In this document: in pieces, positions 1 to 6,942 of the stretch
Position numbering within the stretch: the first letter of the stretch is position 1
Layout: every line of letters begins with the position of its first letter
NCBI RefSeq assembly: GCF_900095225.1
Contig: NZ_LT607431.1
Coordinates: forward strand, 1-33,266
Reading direction: 5' to 3'
Source of the DNA: Pseudomonas sp. UMAB-08
GTDB taxonomy: Bacteria > Pseudomonadota > Gammaproteobacteria > Pseudomonadales > Pseudomonadaceae
Length of the DNA: 33,266 nt
The notes under the pieces: model-generated
What the model was told of the DNA's origin: nothing
The model's database searches: none
The model's input: the letters and a program-made list of their open reading frames with translations, nothing else
Position numbers and translations under genes: made by a program

Positions 1-216
1 TTCCTCAAGAAAATCAACAAGGAAACGCCCAAACACCTCCAACTGCATCTGATCGTGGATAACTACGCGGCGCACAAACACGCAAAAGTGAAGGCTTGGC
101 TGGCGAAACATCCGCGTTTCCATGTGCACTTCACTCCGACCTCAAGCTCCTGGATGAACATGGTCGAGCGGTTTTTCAGGGACATTACTGTGTTCTTGCG
201 CGACGGTAGTTTCTGC
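1..216 (+). pseudogene. IS630-family transposase, C-terminal catalytic fragment
   Basis: The reading frame is open from the window edge and encodes part of an IS630-type DDE transposase. It has the LIVDNYAAHKH stretch (second catalytic Asp region), then HFTPTSSSWMNMVERFFRD, which carries the final catalytic Glu. A paralogue of the same subgroup lies at the other end of the window on the opposite strand (32757-33266). The two agree up to the residues DGSF and then part company. At 217 an IS66-type end starting GTAA takes over, so the last ~35 residues are lost and the frame stops at 229-231 in foreign sequence. The 5' part lies outside the window. It cannot make an active transposase. Confidence 0.85.
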
Positions 217-497
217 GTAACCGGCCGGTAAAGTCACCTACCTGATCCCAGCCATAAGGGCGATGTTCTGTATCCGTCCGGCCAAGTCATCTAGCCCGCT
301 CAACAAAGCCAAGACATGGTGTGCACTTTAAAATACGTGGACACCATCGCCCTTATCGTCAGGATTGCCATGCGCCAACGAAGCTCTTATTCCAAATCTT
401 TTAAAACCCAGGTCGTTCAGGAATGCCTGCAACCTGGCGTCTCGATCGCCAGCGTAGCCTTGCGGCACGGCATCAACGCCAACCTGGTTCGCAAATG
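217..497 (+). mobile_element. IS66-type left end with tnpA 5' fragment
   Basis: The segment begins GTAACCGGCCGG, and 5'-GTAA is the usual start of IS66-family terminal repeats. An ATG at 370 opens a frame reading MRQRSSYSKSFKTQVVQEC and continuing through a helix-turn-helix-like stretch (SIASVALRHGINANLVRKW). That is the start of IS66 TnpA/OrfA, the small DNA-binding accessory protein. After about 42 residues it runs into a serine recombinase fragment at ~495 and stops at 508-510. The orientation is opposite to the tnpB/tnpC genes at 945-1664, so this is a remnant of a different copy. Confidence 0.65.
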
Positions 498-944
498 GAT
501 AACCGCCTGATTGCGGCACAGCTCGAGAAGAGTTGGGAAGCGGCACTGCGGCGGGTGCAAGACTGCGAGGTGCGATTAGAGAGCATAAACACACCGATGT
601 CAGGCGCCGACACTCCTGACTTTGTCGGACTAGCCAAAGACCTCCAGGCAGCATGGAACGCACCGGGCGTTACCATGCGCGCACGTCAGCAACTGACGCG
701 CACTTTGATAGCCAATATTGTTGCCGATATTGACGAAGAGAATCGCGAAGTCATTTTGACCATTCATTGGCAGGGAGGTCAGCACTCACAGTTGCGAGTA
801 CGCAAGCCAAAATCAGGCGAGCATGGCTGTCGCACGCCAGATGAGGCGCTCGCGGTGATCGGCAGTATGGCAGGCCGATGGTCAGATCAAGACATTGCTG
901 CGTCGTTGAACCGTATGGGAATGCGCTCAGGGCAGGCAATTCGT
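495..944 (+). pseudogene. Serine site-specific recombinase, C-terminal fragment
   Basis: The frame encodes DNRLIAAQLEKSWEAAL, then a coiled-coil-like stretch, then LTRTLIANIVADIDEENREV and the tail RWSDQDIAASLNRMGMRSGQ. This order is typical of the region after the zinc-ribbon in large resolvase/invertase-type recombinases. The catalytic N-terminal domain with the nucleophilic serine is absent; the 5' side is fused to the IS66 tnpA fragment at 495-500. At about 935-944 the sequence joins, tail to tail, an IS66 tnpC fragment on the other strand. It is a remnant with no expected activity. Family assignment rests on recognition of the sequence pattern only. Confidence 0.6.
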
Positions 945-1287
945 GGATGACTTCGATACGCGGCAGATCAGCAGATAGTGGCTTGCGTTTGCCACGGCGT
1001 GGAGCTGGAGCAACGACTTCTTCATCGGCATCCTCGACGGCGGGCATCGGTTCACTTTCGGGCTCGTTGAACAGCGCCAATTGCGGCGTGTTGGGCTCGA
1101 CCGTTTGTTCGGACTTACGGCCAAATATACGGTCACGCAGCAACTTGATCTGCTCTTTCAGATCAACGATATGGGTCTGGTAAGCTTCTTTGACTTCCTG
1201 ATCACGTGCACGCGCTTCGTACTTCTCAAGCAGCATCTGCTTGAGAAGCACTGGGTCATCAGGAAGGTTGTCAGGCATGGAAATCAT
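945..1287 (-). pseudogene. tnpC: IS66 TnpC transposase, N-terminal fragment
   Basis: From ATG at 1287 the product begins MISMPDNLPDDPVLLKQML and has a leucine-rich, coiled-coil-like segment (LKEQIKLLRDRIFGRKSEQ), then an acidic linker and a basic patch PRRGKRKPLSADLPRIEVIHELP. This is the N-terminal region of IS66 transposase (TnpC, normally about 500 residues). Homology ends at HELP, where the serine recombinase fragment begins on the other strand. The frame then runs to 751 through unrelated sequence. The DDE catalytic domain is absent. It sits 17 bases downstream of tnpB, the normal IS66 order. Confidence 0.75.
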
Positions 1288-1304
1288 GCCGCGGATTATG
1301 ACCT

Positions 1305-1664
1305 TCAGGCGACAAATCTTGGAGTCAAAACCTGATAGGGGCGGTTACCCCACAGATCAAAACCGTCGAGTAACCTGTTCAATTCCTGGACGCTTAACAC
1401 GATGGCCTCGTCGGTGGCATCGGGTGATGTTTTGAAACGTTCCGACTCTAGGCGCTTGAGCCAAAGGCAAAAGCCATTGCGCTCCCAATAAAGTATTTTC
1501 ACTCGGTTACGGTGGCGATTCAGAAAGACAAAAAGCACGGGGTCGAACACGGCGACTTTAATATCAAGTTCGACCAAGGCGGCCAGGCCATCAATGGATT
1601 TTCGGAAGTCCACAGGCTTGGGGTAGAGGTAGACTTTTTCGACTTTGGCGTCGGGTCGCATCAT
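1305..1664 (-). CDS. tnpB: IS66 accessory protein TnpB
   Basis: A 119-residue protein with the hallmarks of IS66 TnpB: YLYPKPVDFRKSIDGLAALVE near the N-terminus, VFLNRHRNRVKILYWERNGFCLWLKRLE in the middle, and the ending LLDGFDLWGNRPYQVLTPR. Length matches the family (about 115-120). TnpB is needed for transposition of IS66 elements, but its exact role is unclear. An AGGAG sequence lies 9 bases before the ATG at 1664; a second ATG follows directly. The downstream tnpC is truncated, so the protein is intact but orphaned. Confidence 0.85.
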   Translation of the reverse strand: MMRPDAKVEKVYLYPKPVDFRKSIDGLAALVELDIKVAVFDPVLFVFLNRHRNRVKILYWERNGFCLWLKRLESERFKTSPDATDEAIVLSVQELNRLLDGFDLWGNRPYQVLTPRFVA

Positions 1665-1773
1665 GACGTGCTGGCTCCTGAGAGAATTCGGGAGTACAGC
1701 ATCGGAGATCAGATGACGGCTTTGAATGTGGGGTTCATGGATCCCTTACGAACAAAAGATGATGTGAACGGCC

Positions 1774-1954
1774 AACCGGCCTGACGAAGATCCTGACCCG
1801 AAAATCGGCTTTTGAAGCCGCGTCAGTTTTAAGGATCGCCAGGCGCGACTCTCATCGTGGCGCGGGGCAAGCCCCAATTGGACGCCGGATAGATTTAAGC
1901 AAGCCAACCACTTCATCCGTTAATCAGTATTGCAAAAAATGGGGTGACCATAGA
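1774..1954. repeat. Dispersed ~180-bp repeat, copy 1 (see 5558-5735)
   Basis: This stretch matches 5558-5735 in direct orientation at roughly 80% by eye. It starts at ACCGGCCTG and ends at GGTGACCATAG. It contains the hairpin CGGCTT-TTG-AAGCCG and the small hairpin GGGGC-AA-GCCCC, which becomes GGAGC-GT-GCTCC in copy 2. Its flanks differ: here an IS66 terminus lies to the left and an IS30 remnant to the right. No protein is recognised on either strand. Confidence 0.7.
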
Positions 1955-2912
1955 TTTTCGGTCAGCGGCAACACTCTACTATCAGCCGCGAGCTTCGTCG
2001 TAATCGGTCCATCAATGGGGGTTACGTTGCCCACGTCGCATAAGCTCACACTCACGAGCACCGTACAGTTTGCCGCCCCGCCAGAAAATTGGTCATGGGC
2101 AATGAACGTTTCGAGCTGGTGCTTCATTTGCTTCGAGAACGCTTTTCTCCAGAACAAATCGCGGGCAAGCTGCGCGTCATGAAGATCAATTTCGAAGAAG
2201 CCTACGTTTGCCGGGAAACCATCTATAAAGCGATCTATGCGATGCCCGTCGGGGGAGTTGCGCAAGGACCTGGTGCAGTGTCTGCGACAAGGCAAGAGTA
2301 CACGTGGACCGCGCTGGGGGCGTTGACCGTCGCGGCCAGATTCCCAATATGGTCAGTATTCATCTGCAGCCGCCGGAAGTTGAAGACCGTTTGATGCTGG
2401 GGCATTGGGAGGGCGACTTGATCAAGGGGAAAAACAACGCCTCGGCGGTCGGGACGCTCATTGAACGCTCCAGCGGCTATTTGATGCTGGTGAAAATGAA
2501 TGACGCGACGGCGGCGGTCGAAGGGTTTAGCGCGGCGCTCAATGGCATGCCGCTGGCAGCTCGTAAAAGCATGACGTATGACCAGGGTAAGGAAATGGCC
2601 AAACACGCCGAACTCACTCAAAAGACGGGCATCGCTGTTTACTTTGCTGATCCGCACAGCCCCTGGCAGCACGGCACCAACGAGAACACCAACGGCCGTG
2701 TCCGCCAGTTTTTGCCTAAGGGAACCGACCTGTCCAAGTACACCCAAGAGGAGTTGGACAAGTTTGCGTATTTGCTGAACATCCGATCACGCAAGCGATT
2801 TAGCTGGCTTTGTCCGATCGAGGTATTCACTCAGCTGATGGGCTTGCAACATGAGGCTCCTATAGCCGTGTTGCGCTCAGCTCCTGCAACCGCCCTTCAA
2901 TCGGGCACTTGA
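1951..2912 (+). pseudogene. IS30-family transposase, frameshifted
   Basis: Three frames together give an IS30-type transposase. Frame 1 carries the HTH remnant HSTISRELRRN, an in-frame TAA at 2041, RPARKL, and ERFSPEQIAGKLR up to YAMP. A one-base insertion near 2247-2252 moves the homology (RKDLVQCLRQGKSTRGPRW) to the next frame, and a second shift near 2310 moves it to the frame that stays open to 2912. The last part has the DDE core: GHWEGDLIKG, TYDQGKEMAKH, FADPHSPWQHGTNENTNG and LNIRSRKRF. So a nonsense codon and two frameshifts inactivate it. The extreme N-terminus is lost at the junction with the dispersed repeat near 1951. Confidence 0.85.
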
Positions 2913-2960
2913 AGTCAACGCGTTTATGATGGCAAAGCTATTTATCCTGCGTGCTTGCCC

Positions 2961-3434
2961 TCATGTTTGGTGGCCAGTGCTTTCCGCTGTGAAAGCACTA
3001 TTATGGCAGGAGTCCTCTAAATTAAATTCTGAAATCAGTCGTTCAAGCTCATAGTTTTCGTTTACCCAAGACACAACTACATGCGCGATAATGTGTTTCA
3101 TGGGAATTCGATGTGTCGATGCTATTTTTTTCAGCGCGCAATGTAAATCAATAGGCAGTCGAAATATAGTTTTTTCCAGTCCGGTGATTTCAATACGGTG
3201 GTAGTGGATATTATGGAGAGCCGCTGCAGTACGTTTAGCGCCAATATTTTTTGACAAGGATTTTTTTAAGATCTTAAATTTAAAGCTTCCACCGAGATAG
3301 TCGACAAGCGCAACAATAAACTCCGCATTTGCACTGCGGTAATTTAATTTAGCAAGATCTTGCAATGCATCTATAAGCTCTGGCTGCATAATGGCAATAA
3401 ACGGCTTGACTTTAGGCCCCAACGGACTTTCCAC
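2961..3434 (-). CDS. Orphan protein with two Arc/ribbon-helix-helix-like segments
   Basis: A 157-residue protein I cannot assign to a named family. Residues ~12-48 (FIAIMQPELIDALQDLAKLN, then YRSANAEFIVALVDYLGG) resemble an Arc-type ribbon-helix-helix, including the RS-NAE-IV pattern of Arc-like regulators. Residues ~86-130 (KTIFRLPIDLHCALKKIAST, then HRIPMKHIIAHVVVSWVNE) could be a second copy: a short strand, then two helices. That would make a single-chain DNA-binding protein, but this is inference. The start is GTG at 3434, chosen because GGAGAG lies 8 bases upstream and a TATAAT at 3463-3468. The gene is clearly AT-richer than its neighbours and surrounded by IS debris, which suggests transfer from a phage or plasmid. 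Confidence 0.55.
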   Translation of the reverse strand: MESPLGPKVKPFIAIMQPELIDALQDLAKLNYRSANAEFIVALVDYLGGSFKFKILKKSLSKNIGAKRTAAALHNIHYHRIEITGLEKTIFRLPIDLHCALKKIASTHRIPMKHIIAHVVVSWVNENYELERLISEFNLEDSCHNSAFTAESTGHQT

Positions 3435-3442
3435 AGGTTAAC

Positions 3443-3468
3443 TCTCCGGAAACTTGTTGTTTATTATA
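3443..3468 (-). promoter_or_regulatory. Candidate -10 box and RBS for the Arc-like gene
   Basis: On the minus strand a perfect TATAAT (3463-3468) is followed by GGAGAG (3443-3448), 8 bases before the GTG at 3434. The region 17 bases upstream of TATAAT (TGTGTG) is a poor -35 match. The promoter is therefore a suggestion; the ribosome binding site is convincing. Confidence 0.4.
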
Positions 3469-3771
3469 CTAATTTTCATGATGCACACACAGAGTGTACT
3501 ATTTCCTAAATAATTTTTCTGCGGCCTTGTCTACGCTTCTTCTTTCATTCCGCGCTGTGAGGAGCGTAAGTAACCCCCAACATATTGTTCTCAAACCAGA
3601 AGAGCAAGCCGTATGCTCGGCTGCGATCATCTGCGGGTGCCAGCGTCAAGAAGCGTCGCCGAGGACGTAACCCCGCCCTTTAGGCCGAAACGATCCGTCG
3701 CGTACTCGGCCGTTCACCGAGCCCAGTATTGGCGAACCCCGCTGAAACTGCCAAAGTATGGTCTATGCAGG
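3469..3771. other. Intergenic stretch without a recognised gene
   Basis: The first 60-70 bases are AT-rich and belong to the upstream region of the Arc-like gene. From about 3540 the sequence becomes GC-rich. A broken plus-strand frame reads KKRRRGRNPAL, then ETIRRVLG, then NPAETAKVWSMQA, interrupted by a TAG. It looks like the remains of a coding sequence, but I do not recognise the family. Element A begins at 3772. Confidence 0.3.
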
Positions 3772-3809
3772 CGGCGCCTCGCAAGGTAGTTGTTGCATAA
3801 TCCGTAGTT

Positions 3810-5040
3810 TTATGCTGCTACTTTCAGTGTTGACAGCTCCCTCTCTGGATTGAGCGTGACGGCCCCGGCGGGCTGCCAGTTGCGCGTCACACCTGACCAA
3901 CGATGTGGATGTTGATTACGAGCTTGCTGATACAGGGCATGACGCTTGGCCAAGATCTCTTGATCCTCGCCTCGATGACGCTACGCAGGGGTCACGAAAC
4001 GGATGCGGCTGTGGCGGTGCTGATGGTTGTACCAGCGGATAAAATCACGCATCCAGCGGCGAGCCCCATCCACATTTGCAAAACCATTCGTGGGCCATTG
4101 CGGGCAATATCTCAGGGTTCTAAACAGCGATTCTGAGTAGGGATTATCGTTGCTTACCCGTGGTCGTCCGCGTGACGGGGTGATGCCCAAGTCGTACAGT
4201 TTGCTCAGCAACGTCACCGACGTTCATCGGCGCGCCGTTGTCCGAATGCAACACCAAGGGTCGCCCGGCGTAACCTTCGGCGAGTACGGTGCGCTGCATC
4301 AGTTGCGCCGCCAGCTCGTCGCTTTCTTGCTCGTAAACCTCCCAGCCCACGGCCTTTCGGCTGTAGATGTCCTCGATCAAATACAGGTAGTAGTACTTCC
4401 CACGTACCGGCGATGGCAAGTAGGTGATGTCCAAGACCAGACCTGATTGGCGATGGTTGCTCTGTGAGTAGTTGGCGCAGCATGTTTGTGCGGTATATGG
4501 CTGCGGCCACGTCGATGCTGCTGATTAGCCTCTTTGATGACTCGGTAAAAGGTCGCCCCTGAAGCTAGTGTGCAGTATCAGAATAAAGTCATTTTTCATC
4601 TTGGCTTTTCTTCATAAAAATCAGATGGATATGACCGCCTTGCGGGAACGTTTATTTCGAGATAGCACACTAGGTAACGGCCTTGATCGGCCAATATCGG
4701 GACGATCTGACTGGGCGGCAGGCTGACGAGTGGCGAGCTGTTGCAGACATCCAAAATAGCACAATGCTCCTGTTCACTTAGGGCATTGGGCTGTCGTGGG
4801 CGTAATGTGGTGGTGCGCACATCGGCCTGCATAACAGGTGTCAGGGCCCAGCGTTGCAGACTAGTCCGATCTCTGCGCTGGCGAGCATTTTGCGCGCACC
4901 AGAAGCCACCGCTAGGTTAAAACGCTCAAGGAGTTGTTGCCGTTCTGCCAGCGAGGTCAGACGTCCTCGCTGTCGTTTTCCCAGAAGGCATTCATCTTTT
5001 TTCGCAGTACCAGAATCGCGGCGGTTTCCGCCAACGCCTT
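3810..5040 (-). pseudogene. IS3-family OrfB (DDE transposase) of element A
   Basis: Fragments in several frames give the IS3 OrfB order: KKDECLLGKRQRGRLTSLAE, RTTTLRPRQPNALSEQE, then DITYLPSPVRGKYYYLYLIED (first Asp), VLHSDNGAPM (second Asp), NDNPYSESLFRTLRYCPQWP (Glu), and RWYNHQHRHSRIRFVTPA. Lesions that can be seen are: a ~10-base deletion near 4858; the MITE at 4568-4670; a one-base insertion in the codons after SDNGAPM (near 4218); and TAG at 3981-3983 where copy B has CAG. The original stop is TAA at 3810-3812. Confidence 0.8.
4568..4670. mobile_element. 103-bp IS630-type MITE inserted in element A
   Basis: Comparison with copy B (14715-14725) shows an extra 103 bases here, flanked by TA on both sides inside CTAG. 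Left end GTGTGCAGTATCAGAATAAA and right end (inverted) GTGTGCTATCTCGAAATAAA match at 15 of 20 positions. The IS630 copy at the right of the window ends GTGTGCTGTCTCACAAATAA at 32731, also inside CTAG. IS630 elements are known to insert at TA, commonly within CTAG. The interior encodes nothing recognisable. It is therefore best read as a non-autonomous IS630 derivative. Confidence 0.75.
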
Positions 5041-5457
5041 GTCTTTGCGCCGCAGTTCGCGCTCCAACTCGGCAATACGTTTCTTGTCGGCACGAGCCTG
5101 TTCTCGCTCGGACTGACGCTGTGCCTGGGCTGAGAGCTGGCCACTGATGCAGGCCTGCCGCCAAGCGCTGATTTGCTCGGGGTCAAACCCTTGCTGCGAC
5201 AGTATTCGCTGAGTTCGATCTCGCTCGGCGCGGCCGTGTGCAACACCGCTGCGAACTTGGCGTCGCCCGACCAATTATCGGCGCTGCTTTTATCTCCTGG
5301 CACCACTGCGCCTCCTGCTTTGAGCTTGGAACGCCAAGCATACAGGGTGGCTTGGGAGATGCTTATTGACGCGACAACTCGGCTACGGACATGTTTTGAG
5401 CGGGCAGTATAATTTGTTGATAAGGGCGGCTTTATGCTCAGGTGAATAGCTCGACAT
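4957..5457 (-). pseudogene. IS3-family OrfA of element A
   Basis: The ATG at 5457 starts SSYSPEHKAALINKLYCPL, which matches the N-terminus of the intact OrfA in element C (TYYSPERKAALLKMLLPPF). The frame is lost after about 24 residues. It resumes downstream as WSGDAKFAAVLHTAAPSEIE, LSEYC.., GFDPEQISAWRQACISGQLS and ELERELRRKDKALAETAAIL, ending at 4957. The slippery A AAA AAG for -1 frameshifting to orfB is still present near 5000. OrfA is the DNA-binding helper protein of IS3 elements. Confidence 0.7.
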
Positions 5458-5557
5458 TGCAGGTCTCTTTTACGCCCCCGATCTATCGTTTTGATAAATC
5501 AGCTCATGCGACAACTAGCCTGACACCGGGGGACTCCCAAACACCTCCAGCGGCCCA

Positions 5558-5735
5558 CCGGCCTGGTAAAGAACCTGTGTTGAAAATCGGCTTTTGAAGC
5601 CGATACACTTTTAAGGATGGCCGGGCGCGACTCCCATCGTGGCGCGGAGCGTGCTCCAACCAGACGCGGGATAGATTTAGGCAAGCCAACTAATCATCAC
5701 TGATCAGTGTTGCAAAAAAGGAGGTGACCATAGAC
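5558..5735. repeat. Dispersed ~180-bp repeat, copy 2
   Basis: Direct repeat of 1774-1954, from ACCGGCCTG to GGTGACCATAG. It contains ATCGGCTT-TTG-AAGCCGAT, an 8-bp stem with a 3-base loop, and GGAGC-GT-GCTCC. To the left is the end of IS3 element A. To the right it breaks directly into codon ~8 of an IS66 tnpB remnant. Because its neighbours differ from those of copy 1 on both sides, it behaves as a separate unit and not as part of one IS. Confidence 0.7.
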
Positions 5736-5850
5736 TTTTCAACTTTGGCGTCTGGACGCATCACGACGGTGCGGCTCCAGAGAGAGAGATCGGGAGCATA
5801 GCGTAAGGCTTTAATTGGTAGTTGGAGTGTGGGTTTTATGGCGCGCTTAC
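5736..5850 (-). mobile_element. IS66 right-terminus fragment with tnpB start
   Basis: On the minus strand the terminus GTAAGCGCGCC at 5850 is followed by a leader and the first codons of tnpB (MRPDAKVEK), similar to 1650-1749. The tnpB frame is cut after about eight codons by the dispersed repeat. It is a remnant only. Confidence 0.6.
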
Positions 5851-6548
5851 GTTAAAAACACACAAATCCGTGCATACATAAAATTCTTGGGTGTACGCCA
5901 CCGGAAGGTCAACAGCATTCCTGCCAAAGCCAATATCGAAGCTGAGAAAAAATTCCATGACGATCAACTGCAGCCCCTGCTGACGCAAGCCAAAGAGGGG
6001 AACCGGGATCTGTACTTTGTCGACGCGGCGCACTTCGCGCCTCAGCGCCTTTCTCGGTTACCTGTGGAGCTGTACCCGTATGTTTGTGAAAACACCAAGT
6101 GGACGACAACGCTTCAATGTATTGGGGCGTAACATACCATCACCAAAGAGCTCCACACGATCACGAACGATATACTTTCATCACGTCAGTGCAAGTGTGC
6201 CAGCTGCTCCGGGAGGTCGCCCAAAAGGCGACGCTCCCTGTCACGCTCGTTCTCGACAACGCACGGTATCAGCGATGTCATTTGGTAATGAATCTTGCGA
6301 AGGAGTTGGGCGTCGATTTACTGTTTCTCCCGCCATATTCGCCGAACCTCAATCTCATTGAACGGCTGTGGAAGCTCGTCAAGAAAGAATGCCTGTATTG
6401 CGTTTATCACGAAAATTTCACGCTATTTCAAAAAAGCATCACGACATTTCTAACGATCATGAATCATACGCATCAGGAAAAATTGCAGTCGTTTCTTACC
6501 CTAAATTTCCAGTTTTTTTCGCCGGAGCAATTTCAACACACCGCCTGA
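5851..6548 (+). pseudogene. IS630-family transposase (second subgroup), frameshifted
   Basis: Three frames assemble into an IS630 DDE transposase without its N-terminal DNA-binding part. Frame 1 gives FLGVRHRKVNSIPAKANIEA to DLYFVDAAHF (first Asp). After a shift near 6030, frame 2 gives SAFLGYLWSCTRMFVKTPSG and RQRFNVLG. After a second shift near 6125, frame 3 gives TFITSVQVCQLLREVA, VTLVLDNARYQRC (second Asp), LLFLPPYSPNLNLIERLWK (Glu) and the ending NFQFFSPEQFQHTA. It is a different subgroup from the IS630 copies at the window edges. The left side abuts an IS66 terminus at 5850, so the 5' end has been lost. Confidence 0.85.
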
Positions 6549-6555
6549 TCTATCG

Positions 6556-6905
6556 CTATAGGATAAAGGGTTCGCATGTCGTCAACGCGGCCTCGAATGT
6601 CCCCTCCCATTTCCCGTCTGAAAAAGGGGACAGCGAATGGCGCTCATCGCTGTATGTAAACAACGCCAAACTCCAACTATCTTGATGGAAGTGGCGCAAG
6701 CGACATAAGGGAAATAGTCGGTCATCTCCCCCTTTCAATCGTATCCACGTAACAAAATTGGGTTTTTAAACCGTAGACTCCGCTGCATTCGCGGATACCA
6801 CTCGCGCGTACTCGCGAAAGTCTCCGCCTGCTGGCGGAGAGCATCGTGAATTTGTGGCAGAATCTCGTTCCCACCACTTTGCGGATCGTATACCCAAGGT
6901 GCCAT
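6556..6905 (-). pseudogene. DUF3024-like hypothetical protein, two frameshifts
   Basis: ATG at 6905 starts MAPWVYDPQSGGNEILPQIH and continues to WYPRMQRSLRFKN. The rest (LFPLCRLRHFHQDSWSLALF, then TYSDERHSLSPFSDGKWEG, TFEAALTTCEPFIL) lies in another frame and ends at 6556. Joined, it is a ~112-residue protein resembling DUF3024-type proteins of Pseudomonas, whose function is unknown to me. Two one-base additions explain the break: one in AAACCCAA near 6760 and one in the G5 run near 6734. The intermediate stretch then reads QFCYVDTIE. Both are in homopolymers, so sequencing error is possible. The gene lies 37 bases downstream of algA on the same strand. Confidence 0.65.
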
Positions 6906-6942
6906 GCCCGTGGGCTGGCATAATTGACAACTTAAGGAAACC

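Larger units (their letters stand above)
945..1749 (-). mobile_element. IS66-family element, right part (tnpC 5' fragment, tnpB, terminus)
   Basis: Reading on the minus strand, the right terminus is at 1749 (GTAAGGGATCC, IS66-type GTAA start). It is followed by about 85 bases of leader, tnpB, and the first third of tnpC. No tnpA is found between the terminus and tnpB, so the element looks like a two-gene IS66 type. A second copy of the same terminus, much shorter, lies at 5736-5850 (GTAAGCGCGCC). The left part is missing. Confidence 0.65.
3772..5532 (-). mobile_element. IS3-family element A (defective, carries a MITE)
   Basis: Three related IS3-type elements are present (A here, B and C at 13927-16927). 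The left end has the pattern CGGCG-n5-CAAGGTAGTTG, and the right end, read inward, is CCCCGGTGTCAGGCTAGTT. Both share the core GTAGTTG/CTAGTTGTCGC. Genes run on the minus strand: orfA from 5457, then orfB joined through the slippery heptamer A AAA AAG. The copy is dead: orfA and orfB have frameshifts, orfB has a nonsense codon, and a 103-bp IS630-like MITE interrupts orfB. No target duplication is visible at its ends. Confidence 0.75.

Noticed and set aside
5815..6132. An apparent 105-residue gene at the start of the second IS630
   Set aside because: It is one frame of a frameshifted transposase; the homology continues in the other frames.
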